Below are positions 24,698 through 33,191 of a stretch of 41,531 bases of DNA, one piece after another. Source of the stretch: Treponema sp. Lineage in GTDB: Bacteria > Spirochaetota > Spirochaetia > Treponematales > Breznakiellaceae. The notes beneath the pieces were generated by a model. The model saw nothing but the letters and a program-made list of their open reading frames with translations. It made no database searches and had not been told where the DNA came from. How positions within the stretch are numbered: position 1 is the stretch's first letter; the number at the start of each line of letters is the position of its first letter. Position numbers and translations under genes: made by a program. The stretch covers positions 1 to 41,531 of the forward strand of contig JAIRQN010000027.1 in assembly GCA_031256445.1 (NCBI GenBank), read 5' to 3'.

Positions 24698-24922
24698 TTA
24701 GATTTTTCCCTTTTGAATTGCCTTGCTGATTGAATCATCAAGATATTTTTCATACCAGTCAGTCGTGTACGGTTCTTTTTCCCTGATTGTTGATTTAACC
24801 TGTAATTCCAGGCTGTCTTTACAAGGTTCGCATAGGCTGTGGTTGGCGTAATAATGAAATGAAAGGCCGGTTATCGGGTTATCTACTTTCTTCTTGCAGA
24901 TGTCGCATATTAAGGTTATCAT
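24698..24922 (-). CDS. Small zinc-ribbon-like protein
   Basis: A 74-residue protein with two CxxC pairs, 'LICDICKKKV' and 'LCEPCKDSL', spaced about 27 residues apart, which would form a zinc ribbon. The C-terminal half is charged and helical ('YEKYLDDSISKAIQKGK'). A strong AGGAGG lies 7 bases before the ATG, supporting expression. It is upstream of yebC by 48 bases on the same strand. I do not recognise a named family; nucleic-acid or protein binding is likely but unproven. Confidence 0.65.
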   Translation of the reverse strand: MITLICDICKKKVDNPITGLSFHYYANHSLCEPCKDSLELQVKSTIREKEPYTTDWYEKYLDDSISKAIQKGKI

Positions 24923-24970
24923 AATAGCCTCCTGATTTTATCTGGAACTTCTTTTCATAAAAGCTCCGTA

Positions 24971-25000
24971 TTGATTATAGTATATAAAAACTTTTAGAAT
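24971..25000 (+). promoter_or_regulatory. Candidate promoter of the NeuB-family gene
   Basis: TTGATT (24971-24976), 18-base spacer, TAGAAT (24995-25000), 13 bases before the start codon. The leader would be short and no clear Shine-Dalgarno sequence is present, so the match is only moderate. Confidence 0.4.
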
Positions 25001-25013
25001 ATGTCGAGTACCT

Positions 25014-26165
25014 ATGAATGAAAATGAGAAAAAAACAGTATTAATCAACGGTATAGCATACAGTCCGCACAAACCGCTTATTATCGCCGAATTGGGCACT
25101 TCCCATAATGGAGATATATCGAGAGCGAAAGAAATGATTGACGCGGTACGGCAGACAGGAGCCGATTGCGTAAAATTTCAAATGGTTATAGCCAGCGAAA
25201 TTCTCCACCCGAATACAGGCGAAGTCGCCCTTCCCGGAGGAAATATCAGACTGTATGACCGGTTCAAAGAACTGGAATCGCCTCCTGAATTCTTTAAGGA
25301 AGTGAAAAATTACGCAGAATCCAAAGAGCTTTTATTCCTGTGTACCCCTTTTGGTTTAAAAAGCGCGTCAATTTTAAGGGATTTACAGCCGCAGGCGGTA
25401 AAAATCGCGTCTCCGGAACTGAATTTTACAGGATTATTAAAAGAAATCGCAGGCTGGGAACTGCCGGTTTTGCTTTCCAGCGGCGTATCAAAGCTTTCAG
25501 ATATTGAAACTGCTGTAGAGATACTAAAAAGCGGCGCAATGAAAGCAAACAATAAACAAATTCCCGATTCCCGGATATGCCTACTGCATTGCGTTACTTC
25601 CTATCCTGCTGCGGAAACCGATTACAATTTAAGAGTTCTGCCTCTCCTTTCGGAGGTTTTCGGAGTCCCTGTCGGAGTAAGCGATCACAGCGCTGACAGC
25701 GCGTTAATACCCGCGCTTGCGGTATGCATGGGCGCCTGCGTAATTGAAAAGCATTTCTGTCTGTCAAGATCCGATCCCGGTCTTGACGACCCAATCGCCC
25801 TGCCGCCTGATGATTTTTCGCTGATGGTAAAAGCTGTCAGACAGGCGGCGCAAGCCGGGCCTGAGGAAACGCTTGCGGTTTACAGAAACAAGCGCGGAGA
25901 AGCGCTGATTGAAAGCATACTGGGGAACGGCATTAAGGAACTTGCGCCCTGTGAAAAAGCGAATTACCGTTATACGAACCGGTCCATTCACGCGTTACGG
26001 GACATTGAAAAAGATGAAATAATAAAAAAAAGCGATTACGCGGTTCTGCGAACGGAAAAAAATCTCCGGCCCGGCCTTGAACCATTTTGGGAAGACGCGA
26101 TAGAAGGGAGAACAGCGCGGAACTTTATTCCCGCCGGGGAAGGAATTCGGTTCGAAGATATTTAA
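25014..26165 (+). CDS. NeuB-family sialic/pseudaminic acid synthase
   Basis: A 383-residue NeuB-family enzyme that condenses phosphoenolpyruvate with an N-acetyl-hexose to make a nonulosonic acid (neuraminic, legionaminic or pseudaminic acid) for surface glycans. The TIM-barrel start 'PLIIAELGTSHNGDISRAKEMI' region, 'ADCVKFQ', 'CTPFGLKSA', 'LLSSGVSKLSDIE', 'LLHCVTSYPA' and 'GVSDHSADS' are all visible, as is 'VIEKHFCLSRSDPGLDDP'. The last ~65 residues ('NRSIHALRDIEKDEII... EGIRFEDI') form the antifreeze-like SAF domain. The exact sugar cannot be told. No neuA/neuC or pse partners are in the window. It overlaps the last gene of the APE-type cluster by 4 bases, tail to tail. Confidence 0.85.
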   Translation: MNENEKKTVLINGIAYSPHKPLIIAELGTSHNGDISRAKEMIDAVRQTGADCVKFQMVIASEILHPNTGEVALPGGNIRLYDRFKELESPPEFFKEVKNYAESKELLFLCTPFGLKSASILRDLQPQAVKIASPELNFTGLLKEIAGWELPVLLSSGVSKLSDIETAVEILKSGAMKANNKQIPDSRICLLHCVTSYPAAETDYNLRVLPLLSEVFGVPVGVSDHSADSALIPALAVCMGACVIEKHFCLSRSDPGLDDPIALPPDDFSLMVKAVRQAAQAGPEETLAVYRNKRGEALIESILGNGIKELAPCEKANYRYTNRSIHALRDIEKDEIIKKSDYAVLRTEKNLRPGLEPFWEDAIEGRTARNFIPAGEGIRFEDI

Positions 26166-26971
26166 ACGGCGGCAGCCGGGTGAATTTCTTCCGGCGGGAA
26201 AAGCGAGCCGAAAATTTCATTTGTCAGAAGTTTTGCGGATGCTGACTGGCAAAGATCTTTATATTTTTCCGGGGTAATTTCTTTTCCCATGGTAAGTTTA
26301 TAAACATAGCGTTCACGCGTATTAAAACCTCTCCATGGATCTTTTTTTCCCAGGCCGAATTTATCCGTGCCTCCTATTTTCACAGGCACGATTGAGCAGC
26401 CGGAAGCAAGGGCGATACGGGCGGCTCCTTTTTTTAAAATCACTTTGCCGGATCTGCGGGTTCTTGTTCCTTCAGGAAATATAATAAGGCAGTTGCCCAT
26501 TTCAAGTGATTCTGCGCAGGTTTGCATTAAACCGTTAAAGTCAGGGTTATTCAATATATAGAGCTGACGCACTACTCCTGTCAGGATATTGTGACTGAGG
26601 TATGCGTTTACAATACAGTCGGCGTTTGGGATTAACGCAATCAGCATTACCACATCAAGAAGCGAGGGATGGTTGGCAACTACAACCTTTGATGAAAGGC
26701 TGCGGTAATTTTCCCGGTTGTCAGGCTCAAAATTAACAATTCCCAGAAAATGCATCATTCCTATAAAAAACCTAAATGAAAAGGAAATAAAACGCCTTCC
26801 GTATTTTTGAAACCTCAGTCTTGAGCCGCAAAACAGGCGCATCGGCGGAAGAACCAAAATCGCGACAAGTACCGAGCCAAGGCCAAAGAAAAAGAACGAA
26901 AACCATTTTACAAAAACGCGCCAGCAATATAAAGGCCAGTTTGTCACAGGAGGAAGATCAGGGGGAAACAT
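26162..26971 (-). CDS. apeD: Lysophospholipid/glycerol acyltransferase (ApeD-like)
   Basis: A 269-residue PlsC-type acyltransferase with an N-terminal membrane segment (about residues 18-45), the catalytic HX4D as 'NHPSLLDVV' (about residues 93-101) and the acceptor motif 'FPEGTRTRRSG' (about 165-175). The HX4D box has Pro-Ser in place of the usual Gln/Ser. In aryl-polyene clusters the acyltransferase is thought to take part in attaching the polyene to its lipid anchor. It overlaps the preceding ketosynthase-like gene by 14 bases and is the last gene of the cluster. Confidence 0.85.
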   Translation of the reverse strand: MFPPDLPPVTNWPLYCWRVFVKWFSFFFFGLGSVLVAILVLPPMRLFCGSRLRFQKYGRRFISFSFRFFIGMMHFLGIVNFEPDNRENYRSLSSKVVVANHPSLLDVVMLIALIPNADCIVNAYLSHNILTGVVRQLYILNNPDFNGLMQTCAESLEMGNCLIIFPEGTRTRRSGKVILKKGAARIALASGCSIVPVKIGGTDKFGLGKKDPWRGFNTRERYVYKLTMGKEITPEKYKDLCQSASAKLLTNEIFGSLFPPEEIHPAAAV

Positions 26972-27641
26972 GGATATCCCCGCAAAGCAGAAGCTGTTTT
27001 AAAAAAGCAAGAGGGTCATCTTCATTTATAAATTGCGAAAGCCCTGCCTTAAAGGCAGTATCCTGCACTCTGTTACGCGATAACAAAAGGCCGAACGCGG
27101 CGGGAATATTCCCCGCAGACAAGCTGTCGTACTCATCAGGACCTTTTTCATCCGCGTATACAAGTATGATCTCCCGCGCCGGGCCGCATAAAAGAGCCGC
27201 CTGAGCCGCTTTCAGTCCTGACGAAAAAGAATTATTATCCGGATAAACAGCGCAGTACCCGCCTTTCAGTTTCAATGCCATTGCGGCCAGTGCGACAGGC
27301 GCGTTAAAAACGGAAAGTGAAAATACAGCCGGACTGATACCGCCTTCTTCTATCAGCGTTTTATTTATCTGAAACTGCTTCGTTATTTCTCCGCGAAAAG
27401 AAAGAAAAATAATTTTTGTATCTTCTGATACAGGAAGAAGATCGCGGATTACCTGTATTGTCATTCTGGAAATCTGGCTTAAGCGCCTGCGGAATAACGA
27501 GTCGGTAAAAGCAATATCCGGACCTTTTTTATCAGGCAATATATCCCTTTTGCCCAAAGCCCATTCATTCCATTCTTCCCTGCCGCCAATTCCCGGCGCC
27601 CATGCGCTTAAACGCGTAACGCAGATATCGTTATCTGTCAT
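26958..27641 (-). CDS. apeC: Ketosynthase-like chain-length factor (ApeC-like)
   Basis: A 227-residue protein resembling only the N-terminal half of a ketosynthase (Ketoacyl-synt_2 type), e.g. 'FSLSVFNAPVALAAMALKLKGGYCAVYPDNNSF' region and 'PAAFGLLLSR' at the end. It has no catalytic Cys-His-His set, as expected for the non-catalytic partner that pairs with the ApeO ketosynthase and helps set chain length in APE systems. It overlaps the methyltransferase stop by one base and the acyltransferase start by 14, so it is translationally coupled to both. Confidence 0.8.
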   Translation of the reverse strand: MTDNDICVTRLSAWAPGIGGREEWNEWALGKRDILPDKKGPDIAFTDSLFRRRLSQISRMTIQVIRDLLPVSEDTKIIFLSFRGEITKQFQINKTLIEEGGISPAVFSLSVFNAPVALAAMALKLKGGYCAVYPDNNSFSSGLKAAQAALLCGPAREIILVYADEKGPDEYDSLSAGNIPAAFGLLLSRNRVQDTAFKAGLSQFINEDDPLAFLKQLLLCGDIHVSP

Positions 27642-28771
27642 TAATCGTTTTCCGTGTTTTTTATGCGGCAGCGAAGAAGCGAATAATCGTTGGAACCCAG
27701 CTTATGCCAGTCCTGCGCTATATCGAAACCGGCGCTTTCAACCGCCTTTTTAAATTCCTTGTAGTTGTACATCTTGCTGTTGCCGTTTGCCATACAGGTA
27801 AAATATAGAGACGTAGCCTGAAGCGAATAGGATGCGGCTTCAAAACGCTGCATATCCCAAAAAGGCTCAAAAATAAAAATATCCGCCGCCTTTCCTGACG
27901 CGCGGCGGACTTTATTTAAAATCCGTCCGGCATCTTCAAGTGAAAAACAGTCAAGAAACTGACTCATCCAGATAACGTCAGCTCCGCCTGGAATTGCGGT
28001 TTCTTCGTTTAGAACATTGCAGGCGCAGACGCTTATTCTGTGTTTAAATCCGGCTTTCTCAATTTCATTTTTGGCCGTCCGTGTCTGTCCCGGCAGATCG
28101 ACAATAACCACTTCTACGCCGGGATTGAACCGGCAGCAGCGTATGGCGAATTTAGCTGTATTCCCGCCTATGTCAATTATTTTTTTTGGGTTATTCGCGA
28201 AAACAAGCGGAAGCGCTTCCTCAAATCCAATATCAGAATAAAAATGATCAAACTCAAACCAGCTCTTTTTTACCTTATCGGGAAGCGCGGAAAGGACTTC
28301 ATAAATCGTTTTTCCTTTGTATCTGAAGACTCCCATCCCGTTTGGTTTTCCGTCTTTTATGGATTCTGCAAGCTCGAACGCCCCCTTATAACATACGTCA
28401 TTAACAAAGTTAAAATTGACCTTTGTCATTTCGTCTTCCAGAAGGAACCACCCGGTTTTCCCAAGAATAAAACGATCGTCATTTTCTTCAGACTGCCCGT
28501 CTTCTGATTTTATTTTCACAAGATTCATGCCCAGTGCGATTTCCAGAAGGACTTTTACTCCGTAATATGAAACGCCTGTCTTACCGGCCGCTTCTTCCAG
28601 AGTAAGGCCGTTTTCCGCGGAATCTGATATTGCTTTTAAAATTCCAAGTTCAATAAGAGCCCTTACAGCCTGGTAAGTTAAGGGAGCGAAGGCGATTTTT
28701 TGCGCTTCAAATTTGGCGTCTACAGCTCTGATTTTATCTTTTATATAATTTTCATTTGAATATTCCCGCAT
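27641..28771 (-). CDS. SAM-dependent O-methyltransferase (ApeB position)
   Basis: A 376-residue methyltransferase with an N-terminal winged-helix dimerisation domain ('YQAVRALIELGILKAISDSAENGLTLEEAAGKTGVS' region) and a C-terminal Rossmann domain whose SAM loop is 'IIDIGGNTAKFAIR' (about residues 188-201) followed by 'VVIVDLPGQ'. This two-domain build is that of small-molecule O-methyltransferases. In APE clusters a methyltransferase decorates the aryl head group, so methylation of a phenolic hydroxyl is a reasonable guess. It begins a three-gene block (methyltransferase, chain-length factor, acyltransferase) separated from the second ketosynthase gene by about 100 bases holding a good promoter. 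Confidence 0.8.
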   Translation of the reverse strand: MREYSNENYIKDKIRAVDAKFEAQKIAFAPLTYQAVRALIELGILKAISDSAENGLTLEEAAGKTGVSYYGVKVLLEIALGMNLVKIKSEDGQSEENDDRFILGKTGWFLLEDEMTKVNFNFVNDVCYKGAFELAESIKDGKPNGMGVFRYKGKTIYEVLSALPDKVKKSWFEFDHFYSDIGFEEALPLVFANNPKKIIDIGGNTAKFAIRCCRFNPGVEVVIVDLPGQTRTAKNEIEKAGFKHRISVCACNVLNEETAIPGGADVIWMSQFLDCFSLEDAGRILNKVRRASGKAADIFIFEPFWDMQRFEAASYSLQATSLYFTCMANGNSKMYNYKEFKKAVESAGFDIAQDWHKLGSNDYSLLRCRIKNTEND

Positions 28772-28782
28772 AATTATTAATC

Positions 28783-28811
28783 AGTATGGTGTTAATAATC
28801 CTCCATGTCAA
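28783..28811 (-). promoter_or_regulatory. Internal promoter before the methyltransferase gene
   Basis: On the minus strand TTGACA (28811-28806), a 17-base spacer and CATACT (28788-28783) lie 11 bases before the ATG at 28771. The predicted leader is about five bases, with GGAGG in the spacer but too far upstream to serve that ATG. The remaining gap up to 28873 is A/T-rich and shows no clear terminator. Confidence 0.5.
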
Positions 28812-28873
28812 GCAAAATAAATTACGCCAGTTTAAACCGCTTTTAAAAATAATAAATTTTAAAACAAAATGAG

Positions 28874-30100
28874 TTAAAATCTTTTAAAGATAAGCGAGGT
28901 GTTTATGCCGCCAAAAGCGAAATTATTCGACATGATGTAATCTGTGTCAATTTCCCTGCCGGCGCCTGTTATATAATCCAAAGGACCTACTTCCGGATCG
29001 AGCTCTTCAAGATTCAAATTCGGACAGAACCATTTTTCATTCATCATGTTAATTGAAATCCAGGCTTCTATCGCTCCGCAGGCTCCCAGAGTGTGGCCTA
29101 TATAGTTCTTTAATGTGCTCGCCGGAACCGGTCTTTTAAAAATATCTGCCGTAGCCCAGCTTTCCGCTACGTCTCCCGTATCTGTGGCGGTTCCGTGCGT
29201 ATTTACATAACCAATGGCGTCAGGAGATATTTGCGCGTCCTGAAGAGCCAGTTCCATAGCAATGCTCATCGTGCTTCTGTTGGGGTGGGTAATATGAGTC
29301 CCGTCAGTATTTGTTCCAAAACCGGCGATTTCCGCGATAATATTCGCGCCGCGTTTTATTGCGTGTTCATATTCTTCCAGTATCAGCGTACCCGCTCCCT
29401 CGCCTACTACAAGACCGTCCCTGTTTTTATCGTAAGCAGCCGGGGTTTTTTCCGGGATTTTATTCTTCGCGCTTGCGGCGAAAAGGGTATCAAAAACGGC
29501 GGCATCCATCGCGCTGAGTTCTTCCGCGCCGCCTGCGACCATGATATCCTGAACTCCCTGCTTTATGGCTTCGTACGCGTATCCGATCGCCTGACTGCCG
29601 GATGTGCAGGCTGTGTTGGTGGTTATAATTCTTCCTGTAAAACCGAAAAAGACGCCGATGTTTACGGCGCAGGTTTGCGGCATTGCCTTTATATAGGTAG
29701 TCGCGGTAATTTTTTTTACATCATCAAGAATTAGCATACTGTAGAAATCCAGAAGAGGATCTATGCTGCCCATTGAAGAACCGTACGCGACGCCGCAACG
29801 GCCGTTTCTCAATTCCGGATCTTCAGGATTAATACCGGCGCTTTTAAGCGCCTTGTCGGCGGAAACAAGCGCCAACTGGCCTACCCTGCCAAGTCCGCGG
29901 ATTTTTTTTCGCGGAAAATCCGGCATTTCAAAATCCACCGGAGCGGCAAGCATGGTATTCATATACGTGTATCTTTCCCACTCTTTCATATAACGAACGC
30001 AGTTTTTAAGCGTCTTTAATGTTTTAAATATTTCCTGCCAATCATTGCCAAGGGCGCTTATCACAGAACCGCCTGTTATTACTACCCGCCTTTTCATCAA
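28874..30100 (-). CDS. apeR: Beta-ketoacyl-ACP synthase, elongating (ApeR-like)
   Basis: A 408-residue FabF-type ketosynthase with the full catalytic triad: Cys165 in 'NTACTSGSQ', His302 in 'VNTHGTATD' and His336 in 'YIGHTLGACG'. It would catalyse Claisen condensation with malonyl-ACP. It overlaps the ketoreductase stop as ATGA. In APE systems ApeR is a homodimeric ketosynthase thought to act at a different chain stage from the ApeO:ApeC pair. It is followed by the promoter that precedes the methyltransferase block. Confidence 0.92.
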   Translation of the reverse strand: MMKRRVVITGGSVISALGNDWQEIFKTLKTLKNCVRYMKEWERYTYMNTMLAAPVDFEMPDFPRKKIRGLGRVGQLALVSADKALKSAGINPEDPELRNGRCGVAYGSSMGSIDPLLDFYSMLILDDVKKITATTYIKAMPQTCAVNIGVFFGFTGRIITTNTACTSGSQAIGYAYEAIKQGVQDIMVAGGAEELSAMDAAVFDTLFAASAKNKIPEKTPAAYDKNRDGLVVGEGAGTLILEEYEHAIKRGANIIAEIAGFGTNTDGTHITHPNRSTMSIAMELALQDAQISPDAIGYVNTHGTATDTGDVAESWATADIFKRPVPASTLKNYIGHTLGACGAIEAWISINMMNEKWFCPNLNLEELDPEVGPLDYITGAGREIDTDYIMSNNFAFGGINTSLIFKRF

Positions 30101-30822
30101 TACATTCCTCCATTCACTGATATTACCTGCCGTGTTATATATGCCGCCGAATCAGAAAGAAGAAAAACGGCAAGAGCCGCGACTTCTTCGGCTTTGCCAA
30201 TCCTTCCCATTGGTATTGTCGGAAGAATTTTATCCAAAGGCGCTTCGCTTATCATCGCGGTTTCGATAACCCCAGGAGCGATGCAGTTAACAGTAATGGA
30301 ACGGCTCGCAAGCTCAACGGCAAGCGCTTTTGTAGCGCCTATTATGCCCGCTTTCGCCGCGCTGTAGTTTACCTGTCCCCTGTTTCCCATAAGCCCTGAT
30401 ACCGAAGAAACAGTGATAATTCTTCCCTGTTTTTTACGGCAGAGCGGCATTATTAACGGATGCAGTACATTGAAAAAACTGTCAAGATCTGTGCGCATAA
30501 CCAAATCCCATTCATCATCGCTCATCGCGGGAAAAGCGTTATCAGCGCATACTCCGGCATTGCAGATAATGCCCCAGAAAACGCCGTTTTCCGCGGTATA
30601 CTTTTCCAGTTTTTCGCGGCATTCTTCCCTGTTTGAAACATCAAACTGTATCAAATCTATCCTGCCGCCTTTTGAAAGAATTTCCTTTTCAAGGGACTGA
30701 GCCTGTTCCTTTCCCCTGTTGTAATGCGCCGTTATACTGTAACCGGCATCAGAGGCGGCAAGCGCCGCCGCTCTTCCTATGCCTCTGCTTGCGCCTGTTA
30801 TTAGAACCTTTTTTTCATTCAT
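30097..30822 (-). CDS. apeQ: 3-ketoacyl-ACP reductase (ApeQ-like, FabG family)
   Basis: A 241-residue short-chain dehydrogenase with the NADP motif 'GASRGIGRAAA' near residue 10, 'CNAGVC' near 88, and catalytic Ser140, Tyr153 and Lys157 ('SSVSGLM', 'NYSAAKAG'). It would reduce the 3-keto group after each condensation. The gene starts one base after the dehydratase stop and overlaps the next ketosynthase by four bases. No enoyl reductase is present in the cluster, consistent with product double bonds being kept. Confidence 0.93.
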   Translation of the reverse strand: MNEKKVLITGASRGIGRAAALAASDAGYSITAHYNRGKEQAQSLEKEILSKGGRIDLIQFDVSNREECREKLEKYTAENGVFWGIICNAGVCADNAFPAMSDDEWDLVMRTDLDSFFNVLHPLIMPLCRKKQGRIITVSSVSGLMGNRGQVNYSAAKAGIIGATKALAVELASRSITVNCIAPGVIETAMISEAPLDKILPTIPMGRIGKAEEVAALAVFLLSDSAAYITRQVISVNGGMY

Positions 30823-30823
30823 T

Positions 30824-31327
30824 TTATTTTTCCTCTTTCATGGACATAGCCGTTTCATCGTCCACATCAATAACTGTTAATTTTCCTTCAAGAACCTTAT
30901 TCTCCGTTAATTCCTGTCCCTGACCGGAGAACTCCGCCGCGTTTTGTTCAAAAATTTCTCCTTCGTAAATAAAAAACGAATCCATCCGTTCAACTTCTTT
31001 CGCTTTAACGGTGAGCACTGTCCCGTTTTTAAAAAAAGGAACCGCTATATTCATCCGGGATATTCCCAGAATAAAACCAATCCTGGGCGGCTTTCCTTTT
31101 TCACGGTAATCAATGCCTGTATAGGCGGAAATTGCCTGGGCAATAAATTCAAATCCCGCCCATGCCGGAACGCCGTCAGCCTGCGAATCGTAAAAAAGAC
31201 AGTCACTGGTTATCCGGTATTCCGCTTCTATAGACTTTTCCCCCAGATTATAACATTTGACATTGTCAAGCATCAACATTCTGTTTCTATGGGGAATAAT
31301 TGTCAGCAGTTCTTCTTTTTCAATCAT
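30824..31327 (-). CDS. apeP: Hot-dog dehydratase (ApeP-like)
   Basis: A 167-residue hot-dog protein of the 3-hydroxyacyl-ACP dehydratase type: 'LTIIPHRNRMLMLDNV' then 'VPAWAGFEFIAQAISAYTG', where the long helix carries the acidic position of the fold. In APE systems ApeP pairs with ApeI, and the matching ApeI domain is at the C-terminus of the ligase fusion in this cluster. I use the ATG at 31327; a TTG at 31339 would add four residues. The start overlaps the upstream ketosynthase stop. Confidence 0.85.
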   Translation of the reverse strand: MIEKEELLTIIPHRNRMLMLDNVKCYNLGEKSIEAEYRITSDCLFYDSQADGVPAWAGFEFIAQAISAYTGIDYREKGKPPRIGFILGISRMNIAVPFFKNGTVLTVKAKEVERMDSFFIYEGEIFEQNAAEFSGQGQELTENKVLEGKLTVIDVDDETAMSMKEEK

Positions 31328-32567
31328 TATTGTTTCCAAGAATTAAGCTGACATTGCATCCGCCAAAAGCGAAACTGTTGCTCATGCAGACAGAAGGTTT
31401 ATTTGCGTTTCCCTTAACTGCGGGAAGGAAAGGCGCCTGTTCATCTTTTACGCCGTCCCAGCAATGCGCGGGAAGCCCTTTTTTTTCCGTCAGTGTCATC
31501 CAGCAAATTGCAGCTTCCAGCGCGCCGGCTGCGCCTAAAGTATGTCCTGTAATCGGTTTTGTTGAACTTGAAGGCGCGTCAGTTTTGAAAACTGATTTCA
31601 TAGCCAGAGATTCTGCCTTGTCGTTTAAATCGGTGCCTGTACCGTGAAGATTTATATATTCTATTTTTTCGCTGTCCAGAGCAGCGTCAAGAAGAGCGGC
31701 TTTCATCGCGTTTGCGGGACCCTGGCCGTCAATACCGGGCGCCGTCATGTGATAGGCGTCACAGCTCTCCCCTGCGCCTAGAAGCTCCACATCGGAAATT
31801 TTTTCGGATGAGAGAAGGAAAAAAGCGGCTCCTTCCCCAAGGTTGATTCCCTTTCTGTTTTTACTGAAAGGATTTGTCAGGCTGTTAGAAACCGCTTCAA
31901 GGGCGTGAAATCCGGTAAAAACTGTCTGCGAGACTATATCAGCTCCGCCGGCTATTACAGCATCGCAGTATCCTGATTTAATAAGTTCCGCTCCTCTCAT
32001 AATCGCGCTTGCTCCTGAAGCGCACGCTGTAGCTATTGTAAAAGCCGGGCCTTTAATTCCGAATTTTTCTGTTATAAACATCATGGCGAAAGACGCGCTC
32101 TGGTAACGCAGGCTGTAATCATCAGGAAAGGCGCATCCGGCAGGAGCGCCGCATCCGCCAGATGCGGCGCAGTTTTTAAAGAACGCGTTATGCGCAATAT
32201 ATGACGCCTCGCTGCCGTTGTCGCAGGAGCCGAAACATACGCCGACTCGTTTCGGCCCGTACATGGAAACCGCCTTTTGCACTACTGGACGCAATTGTTC
32301 AAGAGCGCAGTCAATGACGCGCATTATCCTTGTATTGCCGCCGTATTTTCCGGGCGGGAAACCAGCAGGTGAACCATTGCGCATTGCGCCTGCCGCAGGT
32401 TCCGGCAATTCGCCGGGAATTGTTCCGACAGGAAATTCCGCATTGTTAAATTCGCGCATAACAAAACCGCCCTGAAAACCGGAAAGACAGGATTCGTATA
32501 ATTCAAATCTGTTTCTTCCGGCGCAGCAGACAAGAGCGGGTTCTGACAGAAATATTCTCTTTTTCAT
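31320..32567 (-). CDS. apeO: Beta-ketoacyl-ACP synthase (ApeO-like)
   Basis: A 415-residue ketosynthase with a complete triad: Cys182 in 'TACASGASA', His308 in 'NLHGTGTDL' and His342 in 'TGHTLGAAG'. It is clearly diverged from the ApeR-like enzyme. In characterised APE systems ApeO forms a heterodimer with the half-length ApeC. Here the ApeC-like gene is about 4 kb downstream in another sub-block. It starts 13 bases after the DUF3261 lipoprotein gene. Confidence 0.92.
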   Translation of the reverse strand: MKKRIFLSEPALVCCAGRNRFELYESCLSGFQGGFVMREFNNAEFPVGTIPGELPEPAAGAMRNGSPAGFPPGKYGGNTRIMRVIDCALEQLRPVVQKAVSMYGPKRVGVCFGSCDNGSEASYIAHNAFFKNCAASGGCGAPAGCAFPDDYSLRYQSASFAMMFITEKFGIKGPAFTIATACASGASAIMRGAELIKSGYCDAVIAGGADIVSQTVFTGFHALEAVSNSLTNPFSKNRKGINLGEGAAFFLLSSEKISDVELLGAGESCDAYHMTAPGIDGQGPANAMKAALLDAALDSEKIEYINLHGTGTDLNDKAESLAMKSVFKTDAPSSSTKPITGHTLGAAGALEAAICWMTLTEKKGLPAHCWDGVKDEQAPFLPAVKGNANKPSVCMSNSFAFGGCNVSLILGNNND

Positions 32568-32580
32568 TTATGTATACCTT

Positions 32581-33168
32581 TCACATTACGCTATCTTCCA
32601 GGGAATATGAATATCCCCTCAGATGATTGGTAATTTTTACAGAATTCATGTTTTTTTCGATTTCCATAATTACTGTTTTTCCCTTAAGAACCCGCCTTAA
32701 ACCTCCTGTATCTTCCAGAACTAGCCCGCAGTCTTTTAAAGCCTTTGCAAGCGCCGCGCTTTCATAAAAACACAACTGGAAATCCGCGATTATATATTCG
32801 GGTTTTAAGGATTTTGGGAATACGGATGATGAAAAATAAATTTCTCCGTTACGCCATGACAGCTCCCCCATATTGGCTCCAAGCTCATTGAAGAGCGTCA
32901 TATTCATCCCTGTCCCGTCGGCAATTACAAGAGCGTTTACCTGAAATTCCTGTTTATCATAAGCCGCTGAAAAAAGCTGGAAACCATTTATCGGGTTTTC
33001 AATATACTGCGCAGGCAGTAGAATAAATCTTGAACTGTTTGTCAGCCAGACATAAAGACTGCCATCTTTCGCCTTTGCGGCTGATACACAGGATGACAAG
33101 ATCGCTGTTATTGTAAATAATAAGGGTATAACAGTAATGGACAAAAAAACACTTTTTTTACAACTCAA
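32581..33168 (-). CDS. apeN: DUF3261-type lipoprotein (ApeN-like)
   Basis: A 195-residue predicted lipoprotein. I choose a TTG start at 33168 because AGGTGAT, complementary to the 16S anti-Shine-Dalgarno, lies 5 bases upstream, and the product then begins with a compact lipoprotein signal ending 'ILSSC' with Cys27 as lipid site. An upstream start at 33225 would add 19 residues and overlap the divergent PPTase gene. The mature part is beta-rich with 'WLTNSSRFILLPAQYI', as in DUF3261 lipoproteins of APE clusters, whose role is unknown but presumed to lie in export or anchoring. Confidence 0.7.
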   Translation of the reverse strand: MSCKKSVFLSITVIPLLFTITAILSSCVSAAKAKDGSLYVWLTNSSRFILLPAQYIENPINGFQLFSAAYDKQEFQVNALVIADGTGMNMTLFNELGANMGELSWRNGEIYFSSSVFPKSLKPEYIIADFQLCFYESAALAKALKDCGLVLEDTGGLRRVLKGKTVIMEIEKNMNSVKITNHLRGYSYSLEDSVM

Positions 33169-33191
33169 GATATCACCTGGAGATGAATGAT

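Noticed and set aside
26958-27641. The half-length ketosynthase as a broken pseudogene
   Set aside because: Its length, tight coupling to both neighbours and lack of the catalytic half match the ApeC-type chain-length factor, which is naturally short.
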